Assembly (NCBI GenBank): GCA_030247855.1
Contig: JAPDRN010000032.1
Coordinates: forward strand, 62,001-126,000
Length of the DNA: 64,000 bases
Reading direction: 5' to 3'
From: Knufia peltigerae
Lineage: Eukaryota; Ascomycota; Eurotiomycetes; Chaetothyriales; Trichomeriaceae
Shown here piece by piece: positions 11,469-22,260 of this stretch (positions are counted from its first letter, which is position 1; each line of letters opens with the position of its first letter). The notes beneath the pieces were generated by a model that did not search any database, had not been told where the DNA came from, and saw only the letters and a list, made by a program, of their open reading frames with translations. Position numbers and translations under genes: made by a program.

Positions 11469-12405
11469 CAGGTTATTGCAATGAGAGGTTCAACTGTTTC
11501 GAAACGGGAATCAACGGAACGATTCATTCGATATGAGAGGCAGTTGTTTGCTACCGACGGGAATAGGCAGTAAGAGATCAACCTGGAATTAAGCCGCGTT
11601 GGATTTGTACGCAGTTTCGTCCTTCTATTCCATGTTCACTTCCATGCAATGGTACAGCCTTCTAAAGGGTCGGCAACAGTCTGACCAGAATCCATCTGAT
11701 CGGTCGTATAGTAAATGCCATATGGATACACTGGTCTCGCCATTTGCCATACTCGGATGCCACGTCGAGATACTACACTTTAGTAAATTTGTCAAACATT
11801 TCCGTGGATCGATTCAGACAAACCACAACGATCTCGCCCCCTCCCCACCACAAGCGCGACCTGTGTTGCTCGTAGCAGTGCTCATAGCTCATCAGAATTA
11901 GTAATTTGAATCGATAACAGCAAATACGAGCATCTGGGAAACCTCTTCTGGTTCTGGACATCTGGAACTTTGACAGCAACTGGTGGATGCCAGATAGTTG
12001 CCGAAGAGCGGGTGAGATGTTCTAATCTCGGCCGTGTCGGAAGGCCTTGCCACGCAAGTCTGTAGAGCGGGTGAAATGCTCCAAATGATGTCGGCCGTGT
12101 TGTAGCCAATGTCTCCATCCTGGCTCTCGTGACAGATAGGTCATGGCGCAAATTCTGACTACTTGTATCCCAGTCTACTGTGACAGCGATTAGGTCCAGT
12201 TGACATAAAAGCATAGCCTTGGTAAGGAGTAGTCCTGCCTAGCAACGTATCCCAACCCCTGCAACTCCAAACAGCCCAGGTCGTGCACGTTAGGAGATAT
12301 CAGTAGATACGAGGTAGACTCGAGAGTTGCAACCATCGTCAGTCGACAACTGTTCACACTCGTACCTTTTCATCACCCACAGCCGCATCTTCTACCGACA
12401 TCATC
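11469..12405. promoter_or_regulatory. Promoter region of guanine deaminase
   Basis: 937 bp of non-coding sequence between the permease and guanine deaminase. The distal part holds nothing recognisable. The part between 12005 and 12102 holds an imperfect duplication (listed separately). A GATA-type AGATAG lies near 12133. Confidence 0.4.
12005..12102. repeat. Imperfect direct duplication upstream of guanine deaminase
   Basis: The block AGAGCGGGTGAGATGTTC (12005) recurs as AGAGCGGGTGAAATGCTC (12064). In both copies it is followed after a short spacer by TCGGCCGTGT. The copies are offset by 59 bp and lie about 300-400 bp before the start codon. Both the sequence and the paired TCGGCCGTGT cores are seen directly. 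A regulatory role is inference. Confidence 0.6.
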
Positions 12406-13806
12406 ATGTCTCCTGCGACCATTACGAATGGAACGAAGGCGGTTGTTCCCAAACTTGACCGACCACTTGCATTCCATGGAACTCTTATTCACTCCCTATC
12501 TCAATCCGAGGTCGAAATAGCCGACTCGGCATTGCTACTGGTCGACGTCAACGGCAAAATCTCAGGTCTTCACAAAGATGTCAAGCAAGACCAAATCGAG
12601 CAGACACTGTCAGAACAGGGATGGCCTACTGAAACTGTTTCACTCACGATTCTCGAACGTGGTAAATTTTTGGTCCCGGGATTCATCGATACCCACAACC
12701 ACGCTCCGCAATGGACTCAGCGGGGAACTGGACGTGGCCATCTCATCATGGATTGGCTTAACAACACGACATTTCCACACGAAGCTCGATTCGCTGATCC
12801 CAAGTACGCACGCAAGACTTATGCCTCGTGCGTTGACGGATTTCTCAAACAAGGAGTGACCACCGCCTGCTATTACGGTTCACTCCACGGCGAGGCCACC
12901 AAGATTCTCGCTCAGATATGTCTAGAAAAGGGTCAGAGGGCGTATTGTGGCAAGTGCAACATGAACCGCGAATCCCCCGACTACTACAAAGACGCCAGTG
13001 CCGAGGAATCCATAGCGGTGACCAGAGACTTCATTGATCATGTCCGGACGATCGATCCCAAGTTCGAGCTCGTCACTCCCATCCTCACACCTCGATTTGC
13101 CGTCGCCTGCGATGCCGACGTTCTGTCCGGCCTCGGGAGGATCGCTGCAGAAGACCCCACACTTCCCATTCAGACACATTTCAACGAGACGCCTCAGGAA
13201 ATGGAGATCACCAAGAAACTATACCCAGAATTCGACAACGAGTCGGACCTGTACGAACATTTTGGGTTACTGAACGAACGCTCCATCCTGGCACACTGCA
13301 TCTACATGGACGAATACGACATGTCCCGACTGGAACATCTCAAGTGCGGCATCTCGCATTGCCCCGTGTCAAACACGACCAGTGGTACGTTCGGCGTCGC
13401 TCCTGTTCGAGAATATTTGAGGAGGGGAATGAAGGTCGGATTGGGAACGGATAGCGGCGGTGGGTTCTCCTCGTCCATCATGGACTGCATGAGACAAGCC
13501 TTTGTGGTTTCAAACGCGAAGAAACTCTCGTCTGGAGGTGCAGACGAGTCGCTCTCGTTCTACGAGACTTTCTATCTTGCCACACTGGGAGGGGCCAGGG
13601 TCTGCAATCTTGACGGCGTCATTGGGAACTTCAAGGTTGGCAAAGAATTCGATGCCCTTGAGATTCACACCGTGGGCAAAAATGCCGGTATCGTAACTTT
13701 GGTTGAGGATACCGACTCGACCGCAAAGATCTTTGAGAAGTTCATCATGAGTGGTGATGACAGGAATATCGCCAAGGTGTTCGTCAAGGGTCGTTCTGTG
13801 AAATAA
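12406..13806 (+). CDS. Guanine deaminase
   Basis: Intronless 466-residue amidohydrolase that turns guanine into xanthine and ammonia in purine salvage/catabolism. Family marks: the metal-binding PGFIDTHNHAPQ (about residues 89-100) with RGTGRGHLIMDWL just after it; the substrate-loop segment TTACYYGSLHGEATK; the histidine in IQTHFNETPQEM; ILAHCIYMDEYDMSRL; HCPVSNTTSGTFG; and the metal-ligand Asp in VGLGTDSGGGFSSSIMDCMR. The length equals that of yeast and human enzymes. It is cytosolic, with no signal peptide. It sits downstream of the NCS1 permease on the same strand. Together they would take up and deaminate a purine as nitrogen source. Confidence 0.93.
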   Translation: MSPATITNGTKAVVPKLDRPLAFHGTLIHSLSQSEVEIADSALLLVDVNGKISGLHKDVKQDQIEQTLSEQGWPTETVSLTILERGKFLVPGFIDTHNHAPQWTQRGTGRGHLIMDWLNNTTFPHEARFADPKYARKTYASCVDGFLKQGVTTACYYGSLHGEATKILAQICLEKGQRAYCGKCNMNRESPDYYKDASAEESIAVTRDFIDHVRTIDPKFELVTPILTPRFAVACDADVLSGLGRIAAEDPTLPIQTHFNETPQEMEITKKLYPEFDNESDLYEHFGLLNERSILAHCIYMDEYDMSRLEHLKCGISHCPVSNTTSGTFGVAPVREYLRRGMKVGLGTDSGGGFSSSIMDCMRQAFVVSNAKKLSSGGADESLSFYETFYLATLGGARVCNLDGVIGNFKVGKEFDALEIHTVGKNAGIVTLVEDTDSTAKIFEKFIMSGDDRNIAKVFVKGRSVK

Positions 13807-16228
13807 GAATAGATACGACGTGGTTCAGAGTGTACGTAGGAGTATGTCATGAAAAATAATCAACTCGAGTTATCTTGAAGAATGGTCCATCAACACCTGT
13901 CGTGTAGTAAACTTCGTTGGCATCCATTGTCAATCAGTGCGTATCAGCCGCTGGGATATTCATTCCGAGTCATGTTGTTTGTATATGTGTGAAGACTACA
14001 GGTAAATTCGCGGATACGATTTTACAGGATCCAGGCTTCAACCCAATCAGTGAATGTAATTGTTATGCCATTCGTGGCTGTCGCACTGGGTGTCACTCAT
14101 GGGATTCAAACGAACGATATCAGACAATATGATGTGCTTCATTGGGACACATTCCCCCTGATTGGGTATAATGTGGTATTCAACAAAGTGACTAGTGCAT
14201 GCCTGCTTAATCAAAATCACCCTGAAACGATACCTATTTTTGAAAGTAAGTCAATGTGAACACTTGAAGTGTCTTACCCCGATCTTTTTCCCTTGAATGG
14301 ATATATACATTCTCAATGGATTTATCTGCTTCAATAGAATCTCACAAGGGAGACAAATACATACACCCATGAGCAGTCAGGATCCTATAGGTATTTGTGT
14401 TCGCCCCCTCATTGTGTTGTCATGAGATGTACCATTATCGAGGAAGTGTCCACACCAAAAGGTCGAAATCCTGCAATTCAACAGTCACAAGGTCTCATCC
14501 CACAGAACCAAGTATATATATATGTCTGTCCATTGGCTCTTCTTCGAATGTCAACAGAATCATCAAGCCTCGAATTCCACTCAACTTCAGCTGAAAAAGA
14601 GTGTGACATTTGGGCGCTATGGATTACTTCCTTATGAGCCAACCACACCTCTCGTCGGACACGTCTTATCCTGCTTTTACTTGAAGTCTACTTCCTTGAC
14701 TGCTCCTACTTACCACAGTCCTTTACTGAACCACCCAAACATTCAAAAGGGGCTCAACTCACCACTAAAGTACAACAATGGCCACATTTGCTATTCGCAA
14801 GGCAGTACACGAAGAGCACATCTGGGGCTACAAGTGTCGTCAATGCCAATTTTGGTGTAGAAAGAACTCGATCCACAGTACCTACCGTCGCCTGAGGACA
14901 GGAAGGCTTTGTTACACTCTGACTCCCCAAGTGGGCCGAGTCGTTCGCTTGCGGTAAATTATCATTTGAGATTCATAATCATTTCAAATGCCTTCAATGA
15001 AAATGAGTACACTCTGTGAGCATCAATGATACAGCGTGTACAGACATAGACGAGAGCTTACTTGTTGTGTTGCTGGTATGCAGGTACCCTGAGGTCAAAT
15101 GCTAAATTGAATAGATTTTTTCCTTCAAATCTCCGCGATGGCAGGCCAGTAAGCGATACCGGCCCCTGACAGCTCACTTACAGTAAGCACTACTTAGCTA
15201 GCACAGAACAGTCACTGGATTGTTCTGGATAGGATGGTTTAAGTCTGAACTCGACGGACCCGGTTGTATAGATTTCCCTTGGCCAATAAGGGCGACGAGT
15301 CTGCTGATACCTATACTCACGATTCTCAGCACCACATCATCCGAGCTACCTAGGAGAGTGACGGGTGCTCTCCCCAAACGCTTTCAACTTGTTTCGTGTT
15401 ATTTGCTCAATGACTGATCCTTGAAGAATGGTCATCCTTCGTGGTTCTCCAAGGGCCAGATTCGCTCTCATCTGCCTCTCTCGAGGTTCAGTATCGAGAA
15501 ACAACACTGCCGGCAAGATAGCACAATCGATGCGGTCGAATCGTACTGAGGACCATTAGCTCACAATTCCCCAACCACGAAGCTGAACAGGCTCTCCATT
15601 CAACTTTTGAATCAGTTCACGTCCACTACAGATCACCACAGATCGCAAGGGGGCGAGACACCACATGAAATCCTTGTCGATGGTTTAATCACGAGTCTAG
15701 TAGACGAACACATGTAGGACAACTGTCCTAAATACGCCGAGAAGTATCAAAGCCTGCTCCTCCTTCCTGCTCAACGCCCGGGGATCTTTTGCCACAAGAA
15801 AGTGCAGAAACTTACCTAGATGGAGATCGAAAGAGACATGACCACCTCCAGCTACGGCGGCCCACAGAGTAGGCTCGGACGGAGTTATGAACGGGACGGT
15901 AGAGTCGTCTGATGATGTGATAGTAAATATGGTATTTCCTTTCTATCAGTTCCGAGTGGCATCGGTCAATTATCACAGGATGTCTTTTGGGAGCACCAAG
16001 ATTACTATGCCACCGCTTTCCATTACGGCATGACGCTTCTTTCGCACAAGCAATCCCAGACGTTAACAATTTCTCGTCGTAAATGTTCTCGCGCGATCAA
16101 TCTGGTCGTCAAAGGTCAGGATTCCCACACGCGAAACCATGCACATGTCCCAAGAGCGAGGGCGAGTCATAGCGTCTGGGGGTGAATTTACCTCATGTGC
16201 ACAGTGCACAGCACGCCTCGTAGGACTT
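13807..16228. other. Gene-poor stretch between guanine deaminase and zinc-ribbon gene
   Basis: About 2.4 kb in which I see no convincing protein gene except one doubtful small frame at 14778. The reading frames here are short, with no recognisable domain, and the sequence is moderately AT-rich. Nothing resembles a tRNA or transposon end. Confidence 0.5.
14778..14957 (+). CDS. Possible small cysteine-containing protein
   Basis: A 59-codon frame begins with an ATG in a strong fungal context (CAACAATGGCC). It encodes a basic peptide with YKCRQCQFWC (C-x2-C-x3-C) near residue 20 and one more cysteine later. No signal peptide is visible. A run of TATATA lies about 250 bp upstream. It may be a real short gene, the first exon of a larger one, or chance. 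Confidence 0.25.
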   Translation: MATFAIRKAVHEEHIWGYKCRQCQFWCRKNSIHSTYRRLRTGRLCYTLTPQVGRVVRLR

Positions 16229-16669
16229 TCATTGTCTTTGGTTGCCTTGTGGTAATCGGCTTCCGCACCCGCTGCAAAAATTGTCGCCTTGCCTGCATTG
16301 ATAGCCGCAATTGGCGCAGAAGACGACATCCGCTCCCGCAAGAGTAGAAGGGCCCCCTGGTGTTGGTTGCTGGACGTACTGTGGCGGTGTTTGTTGATAC
16401 TGTTGTTGCTGCTGTGCTGCTCTTGCCTGGGCTTTCTCGCGTTCCTCCAGCTCAACCTGCCTCCTGACGCGTTCTTTCTCCCGTTCGAGTTCTTCGGCCC
16501 GGCGCCTCTCCTCATCCCTCCTGCGTCGTTCACGTTCAGCTTCTCGACGCTGGTATTCGAACTCCATGGCTTGCTGGCGCTCTGCCTCGCGCTGCATACC
16601 TCGCTTTGCCCCGGCCCGCGACACGCCGTAGACGACGGCGGCGCCCAGAAGAGGACTGCGGCGAAACAT
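16229..16669 (-). CDS. Zinc-ribbon protein with coiled coil
   Basis: Intronless 146-residue protein. The N-terminus MFRRSPLLGAAVVYGVSRAG could be a short hydrophobic or mitochondrial-type presequence. Residues 26-90 are almost purely charged (REAERERRRRDEERRRAEE) and form a long helix or coiled coil. A Gln/Pro-rich linker follows. The C-terminus carries a four-cysteine zinc ribbon, FCANCGYQCRQGDNFCSGCG, with C-x2-C and C-x2-C pairs. This architecture occurs in uncharacterised fungal proteins. The ribbon is of the double-zinc-ribbon/zinc_ribbon_2 type. Function is not known. Confidence 0.75.
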   Translation of the reverse strand: MFRRSPLLGAAVVYGVSRAGAKRGMQREAERQQAMEFEYQRREAERERRRRDEERRRAEELEREKERVRRQVELEEREKAQARAAQQQQQYQQTPPQYVQQPTPGGPSTLAGADVVFCANCGYQCRQGDNFCSGCGSRLPQGNQRQ

Positions 16670-17313
16670 TCTCTGGGCCGGTTTGCGCTGATGGCGAGGT
16701 AGTCGGCAGAGCTAAGGCGTGTTCTTGAGCTGACCAAGTTTTCAAGTTCTGGCACGAGTAGTAGCGAAGTCGATGCGTATTTTCTGAACGTTGCTTGCAG
16801 AAGCCGCAAGGGCTTCAGAAATTCAAAAGGTGACGCGAAGATCAAGGTAAGGCCCTGGTCCCGACGAGTAAAGGACAACAAAGGGCCAGGCTGAGCTCTT
16901 GGTCTTTCAGCTGCCTACGAACAGAGGGGGAACGACGCGGAGCTGACCATCCAAGCAAGGTAAACAGTCCCAGAGCCCGTCTGCCCCTCCCCGAACAGGC
17001 TTTGTCATCTTGATGGTGGTGGGTATATGAATATAGTTGGTTCCATCACGGGAGCTAGGCATGCGGGCATGCGTTAATCCATCCGACTGGTGGAAGGATA
17101 ACTGAAGCCTACAGCACGGAGTATGTCATACCCAATGATAGACCGAAGCACCTTCGAGCTGAGAGGCGTCATTCGGTTATGCAGTGCACGGACGCAGCTC
17201 TCGCGAAAATCGTAGGGTCATCTCAAAGAATATTTCTCGGTGCACCACGACCTTCCCTCGAGCCATGAATTCCTTACAAAGAGGGTTTATATTCGAAGGA
17301 TTAACTATCCTCA
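16670..17313. other. Intergenic region, convergent side of amine oxidase and upstream of zinc-ribbon gene
   Basis: 644 bp. It contains the promoter of the zinc-ribbon gene and the terminator of the amine oxidase, both on the minus strand. I see no distinct motif. Confidence 0.4.
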
Positions 17314-18840
17314 TTATGTCTGAGAGAACGAATCAGCGACCTCCTGCGCTACGTGTGCTCCCTGTTCAATCGCACCGTCGATGAATCCTCTCCAGCCATC
17401 CGCCCAATCGGCACTGGCAAACCACACATTTCCGTGTGGCTCTTGAAGAGTGCTCAGATATTGCGACGCGAAGCCCTTGGAAAACATGCACCATGAGCCT
17501 CGTGAGTACGGGTCTTTGACCCAATCGTGGAACAGGATGCGTTCAATATTGACGTCGGGCCGGAGATGATGAAGCGCCTTCTGGATCTTCTCCACGTTGT
17601 TCTCGCCCTCGAGGACGTTTGTCGAGGCTCCAAAGGCGACAACATGGGTGCTGCCGCGAGAAGTCGTCTCGTCACCATAGGCGTAAAGGAGCCCATGACC
17701 GGGGTAGGAGTACCCTGACCAAGTGCGTAGGTCCGTTCCCATGGCGTCGAAGTGGACTTTGGTGTGAAGTCCGACGTGGCCGTGTGCGAGGGCCTCCTTC
17801 TTCGCCGGCGAGAGGGGAGGCGAGAAGTCGACAGTGCTGAGCACGTTCAGTGGGATTGTCGAGATGACCCTCGCCGCGCTATACGTGTCACCATTCGAGG
17901 AGACGGATACCTGGCCTTTCTCGTCGGTGATGCTGCTGATCGGGTGAGACAGCAAGACCTCCAAGTTTCCTGATCTGAGGCCGTCGTCCAGAAAACGGCG
18001 AACGAGTGTCGTTGTGCCGTGCTTCAGCTTGTACGCGTCGGCCTGGCTGCCAAAAGTTCCCGACTGATTGTTGCAGAGCATCCACCAATGCAACAGGTCC
18101 AAGAACCCCGTATTTTCGGCCGTTCCTCCGCTAAGAAGCAACAGATATGACTTGAGAGCATTGGCCTCAAGGTCCGTCAAATCCTCGCGGATCTGTTCTA
18201 CCCGATCAAATGCTGTAAGATTGTCGTACTCGAGGACTTCGGGGTTGTGGAAGGGCAGTGCCGGGTACGGCATCACTTTGCGACCCATCTCCCCGTCGAC
18301 GTTGAAATACAATGCGCCGAGCTTTTCGTACATGGAGTCTTGCTCGTCAACGCTCACTTCCGTATCTACCTCTCCTTGAGGCATATCTTCGATGTGCAGG
18401 TTGGACTTGTCCACGCCACCGGAGAGGTCGAACGAGAAGTTCAATTCACCTTGGAGGCCATACCTACTGACTTGACTCAACATGTGCGGCTGATTCCAGT
18501 GAAACCAGGCGGCGCCGATCTCGTAAGGGAACCCATCTATGGTGCTGGTCCAGGCTCTGCCACCAATGCGGTCGCGAGCTTCCAGCAGAAGCACTTTATG
18601 GCCTGGCATGCATCAGATTGCGAGCCTTGCTTTGATTCGGAGGGCGTACGGTTCTGCGCACTTACCTCGCAAAGCTAGATCTCGCGACGCAATGATACCT
18701 GCGAATCCCGCGCCAATTACGATCACATCGTAGCGACCACTGGCGGGCAGCTTCTTGGATGGGAGCTTCACTCCCTCGCATGGCAGTCCACTCTTTAATC
18801 CGGTTGCAGCAGTCCATTGGAAGCCTTCCTTGGAGCTCAT
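17314..18840 (-). CDS. FAD-dependent amine oxidase (flavin monoamine oxidase family)
   Basis: Oxidises an amine to imine/aldehyde with release of hydrogen peroxide. Exon 1 is 18666..18840 and exon 2 is 17314..18602, with a 63-bp intron (GTAAGT...CCAG); 487 residues. The ATG at 18840 begins MSSKEGFQWTAATGLKSG. The Rossmann motif VIVIGAGFAGIIASRDLALR follows at about residues 38-57, and the intron lies exactly after it. Next comes LLEARDRIGGRAWT, the second dinucleotide-binding block. The C-terminal FAD-contact block is WFASADWADGWRGFIDGAIE. The SGGC-type motif for covalent flavin attachment of animal MAO is absent, so the FAD is probably non-covalent. There is no peroxisomal SKL-type end (it ends SFSQT). 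It is divergent from the phospholipase B gene. Confidence 0.87.
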
Positions 18841-19426
18841 CGCGGGACCGTATCGCTTCTGGTATAAAAAGGTCAATGAGAGCAAAGCATCATCCTCGGC
18901 AGCCGTGGTTGGAGTTCTGTGCAGAAGGTACTGTACTGGGAGTGGGTTTTGACATTACAACTGTCCCCTCCACACCCTCGTTTCACAGGTCCAGGATATC
19001 TTTCAGCTGGCCGTCAATAAGCTCCAGGGAAAAACTCTATTACTCCTTTTATAGGACATTTTGGCGAGAAATTAGGGTGATAGGAGGTCCGTGCCTCAGA
19101 AGTACACGTGCTTTTTGGCCTGCGAAGGTCCTTGCTGAGCTTTCGAGCCTCTCGATGGCATGTGCAGCCTAGATCTTGATCAGGAACTGAACCATTGCCG
19201 GACCTGTCCAGCCTTCAAGCGCCACATCGAGTACAGTGAGAAGACAAGGGCGCTCTCTATATCCTTGCCATATGCTTACCCCGAGTTGCTCTTGTCTTCG
19301 AGCGGCAATGTTATTGCGCGGTTCTTCTGCATATCCACTCGATCGTCTGGCAATTTACTAAGGAAAAGCAGAAGCTGAAGGACTGAAAGTGGACCGAATT
19401 CCACGTCATATGAGCTGCTGCGAGCA
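18841..19426. promoter_or_regulatory. Divergent promoter region, amine oxidase / phospholipase B
   Basis: 586 bp between two divergent start codons. A TATA-like GGTATAAAAAGG lies near 18861-18872, within 30 bp of the amine oxidase ATG, on the strand opposite to that gene. No repeated motif was recognised. Confidence 0.4.
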
Positions 19427-21561
19427 ATGGTAACCTGGGCGACAGCCTTGGTATTTGCGATTGCTTTAATTCTTCCAATCGACCAAGGTAGCACTTCACG
19501 GCCTCCATTACTGCAGCCTAGCTGACTATTAACCTCTTAGCCTTTTCAGAGACCGACAACGATGTCAAACATGTGGCTGGGAGCAGATGCCCAAGAGCTT
19601 TGCCTAACGCACCTAATGGCTACGCTCCGGCGTCAGTTGAGTGTCCTATTGATCGACCTGTGATCCGGAACGCAAACGGCCTTTCACGGGATGAGATCGA
19701 ATGGCTCCAAAACCGCCGGCCTCTGGCCATCTCTGCCATGCACGATCTTCTGCACAGGCTCAACATCACCGGGTTTGATGCTAGGGGTTATATTGATCTG
19801 CACTTGGGCAATGAGTCCAACCTACCGACCATTGGCATTGCCGTGTCTGGTGGAGGTCACCGAGCACTTCTCAATGGGGCTGGCGCTGTGGCAGCTTTGG
19901 ATGCTCGTACCGAAAGCTCGACATTGCCTGGCCACCTCGGAGGCATCCTGCAGGCGGCGACATACATATCAGGCCTGAGTGGTGGAGGATGGTTATTGGG
20001 CTCGATATTCGTAAACAATTTCACCACCATTCCAGCTCTCCTGGGCGATTCCACACCTGGAGGCGTGTGGGATTTCAACCAGTCTATCTTGATAGGGCCA
20101 CTGGGCCAGCCAAATTACTATCGCGATCTTCGTGACTCGGTGCTTTCCAAAAGAGATGCCGGGTTCAATGTCTCCATCACAGATCCTTGGTGAGGCTTCT
20201 CGATCCCCTGTCCTCACTCATATTGGCAGAGAAACTCATTGATATAGGGCTCGCGCTCTGTCTTTTCAGCTGATTAATGGAACCGACGGTGGGATATCTT
20301 ACACGTGGTCCTCATTGGCGTTGCAGTCGACATTTTCTGGCGGAAATATGCCCATGCCCATCATTACGGCGCTTGAACGGGCTCCAAACAATCGCGAGCA
20401 GCTCATAGGTGAAGTCACTCTGCAACCAACGGAACCTCAGAAGTGAAAATACTGACTTGCTCTCAAGCGGCCAACGCCACGTCCTTTGAGTTCAATCCAT
20501 GGGAGATGGGAAGCTTCGATCCCACCACTTACGCGTTTGCCCCGCTCAAGTATATCGGCTCGAATTTTTCCAACGGAGCTTTACCTGACGATGAAGCATG
20601 TATTGGTGGCCTGGACAACGCGGGCTTTGTCATGGGCACCTCGTCCTCAATCTTCAACCAGGTGCTTATCGAGGTCAATCGTTTCGAGACCACCAGCTCC
20701 CTCTTAAAGAACCTCACCACGACCCTGGCCGCGATCCTGACTAACATCAGTGAGGCGAATCTCGACATTGCCATCTATGAGCCAAATCCCTTTTACGGGT
20801 TCAATAACGGGACCAACCACAACGCCCACTCTAGCGAGCTGCACTTGGTCGACGCTGCCTTGGATCTTCAGAATCTGCCTTTACCCCCACTGCTGTATCC
20901 AGCCCGCAATTTGGACGTTGTCTTTGCCGTTGACAGTTCAGCGGACACCCGGACGAACTGGCCAAATGGAGCTTCGATGGTGGCCACCTACGAGCGGTAT
21001 CAGGACCCAAGGGGCATCGGGAATGGCACCTCGTTCCCGTCAACTCCGGACACCAACACATTTGTCAATCTAGGGCTGAACGCGCGGCCCACGTTTTTCG
21101 GTTGCAACTCCAGCAACATGACAGGCCCAGGCCCCGTCATCGTCTACATCCCTAACGCTCCATACTCGTACTTCTCGAACGTCTCGACTTTCGAGCTGAC
21201 TTACAACGCGTCGACGAGGAACGCCATCGTCCAGAATGGCTACAACGTAGCGACGCAGGCCAACGGATCGCTCGACACGTCCTGGCCCGCCTGTGTGGGC
21301 TGTGCCATCCTCACTCGCAGCTTCGAGAGAACAGAAACAGAAGTCCCGGATCAGTGCCAAAAGTGCTTCGAGAGATATTGCTGGGACGGGGCTCTAAACA
21401 GCACCAATCATCCGTCCTACGATCCGAAGTTGGCTCTAGCTCCTCCGGAAGACAAAAAGAAGAACGCCGCACCTAAAGTCGTCTCGTCTTGTAACGTCAT
21501 CGCCCTGGTAGTTGCCGTGCAACTTTCGGTCCTGGTGCTATCGTCGATCCAGGTGCTTTAG
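19427..21561 (+). CDS. Secreted lysophospholipase / phospholipase B, GPI-anchored type
   Basis: Removes acyl chains from (lyso)phospholipids outside the cell or in the wall. Exons 19427..19487, 19550..20189, 20248..20408 and 20468..21561 give 651 residues. Exon 1 was found by looking for a signal peptide: MVTWATALVFAIALILP, followed by a phase-1 intron. Mature-protein landmarks are CPRALPNAPNGYAPASVECP, the nucleophile-region blocks GIAVSGGGHRALLNGAG and ISGLSGGGWLLGSIF (G-x-S-G-G), NATSFEFNPWEMGS, and LDVVFAVDSSADTRTNWPNG. There are many N-x-S/T sites. The C-terminus ends in a hydrophobic tail (NVIALVVAVQLSVLVLSS) suited to a GPI signal. Oddity: the usual VDGG block near the catalytic Asp reads HLVDAALDLQNLPL, with the two glycines replaced by alanines. 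Confidence 0.9.
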
Positions 21562-21779
21562 GCATGTTCGTTTCACAAGAACTTTAATTGAGCAAGATGG
21601 CAAAAGACAGGGGTATTATACCGGGATAGCTTTCTATAACGGCCATTATAAGACGACTTGGATCGGGAATGATAACAAATAGGTATTGCCAACGCGACCG
21701 TGGATTACGCAATTCCGTCAAAATCAGCCGCAAGCTAATGCATCCACAAGCATTTTTCATAAGCAAACTTAGTGGAAAA

Positions 21780-22250
21780 CTATATATCATGGGAGTCAGC
21801 AGGTTGATACATGTCGCATATCGTTGTTAATTTCACTCCGCGAGGAAGTGGATGGATGATAATCTCATACACTTCATCCCCCGATATCCGCCCACTGGAG
21901 CGAAAATCCACCGGATATATAGAGCCTGGATGAGAGTCCTTTTTAGAATCACAGTGATCAGGGAGTTCCGAGGAATTCTGATCACCGTGGCCACTGTAAT
22001 GGAATATTAGCGAGTCGTTCGCTCGCGCATCTGCCACCAACCAACTCATCGCCCGAAGAATATTCGCCTTCGTAGGCTGAGAAAAAGGGTGGAGCTGGTC
22101 GTCGGTAAGTATCACCATATTGTCTATCGAGTGGCCAAGACACTGGTGTAAATAAGCAGCCATGTTTTTGACATCCCTTATGCTGTGCTTCAATTCACCC
22201 CTCTGACCGAAATAGTTGATTCCAATGGACAGCAATTTTCGCTGGCTGAC
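21780..22250 (-). pseudogene. Metacaspase (peptidase C14) relic lacking the catalytic cysteine
   Basis: A minus-strand frame clearly encodes the p20 half of a metacaspase: LLSIGINYFGQRGELKHSIR, DVKNMAAYLHQCLGHS, MVILTDDQLHPFSQPTKANI, LRAMSWLVADARANDSLIFH then HYSGHGDQ with the catalytic His, and IYPVDFRSSGRISGDEVYEI. The block that should be D-S/C-C-H-S-G-S reads CDMYQPADSHDI and stops at 21780. A neighbouring frame keeps scraps (MIYS...), which points to a frameshift. There is no ATG at the start; a Pro/Gln/Phe-rich frame further upstream (22604-22359) could be a remnant of the prodomain. The p10 half is absent. Confidence 0.7.
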
Positions 22251-22260
22251 ATGACTTGGT

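Noticed and set aside
16063..16881. 272-codon minus-strand frame overlapping the zinc-ribbon gene
   Set aside because: It runs in a different phase across the zinc-ribbon gene; the latter has a clear four-cysteine motif and a coiled coil, while this frame has no domain.
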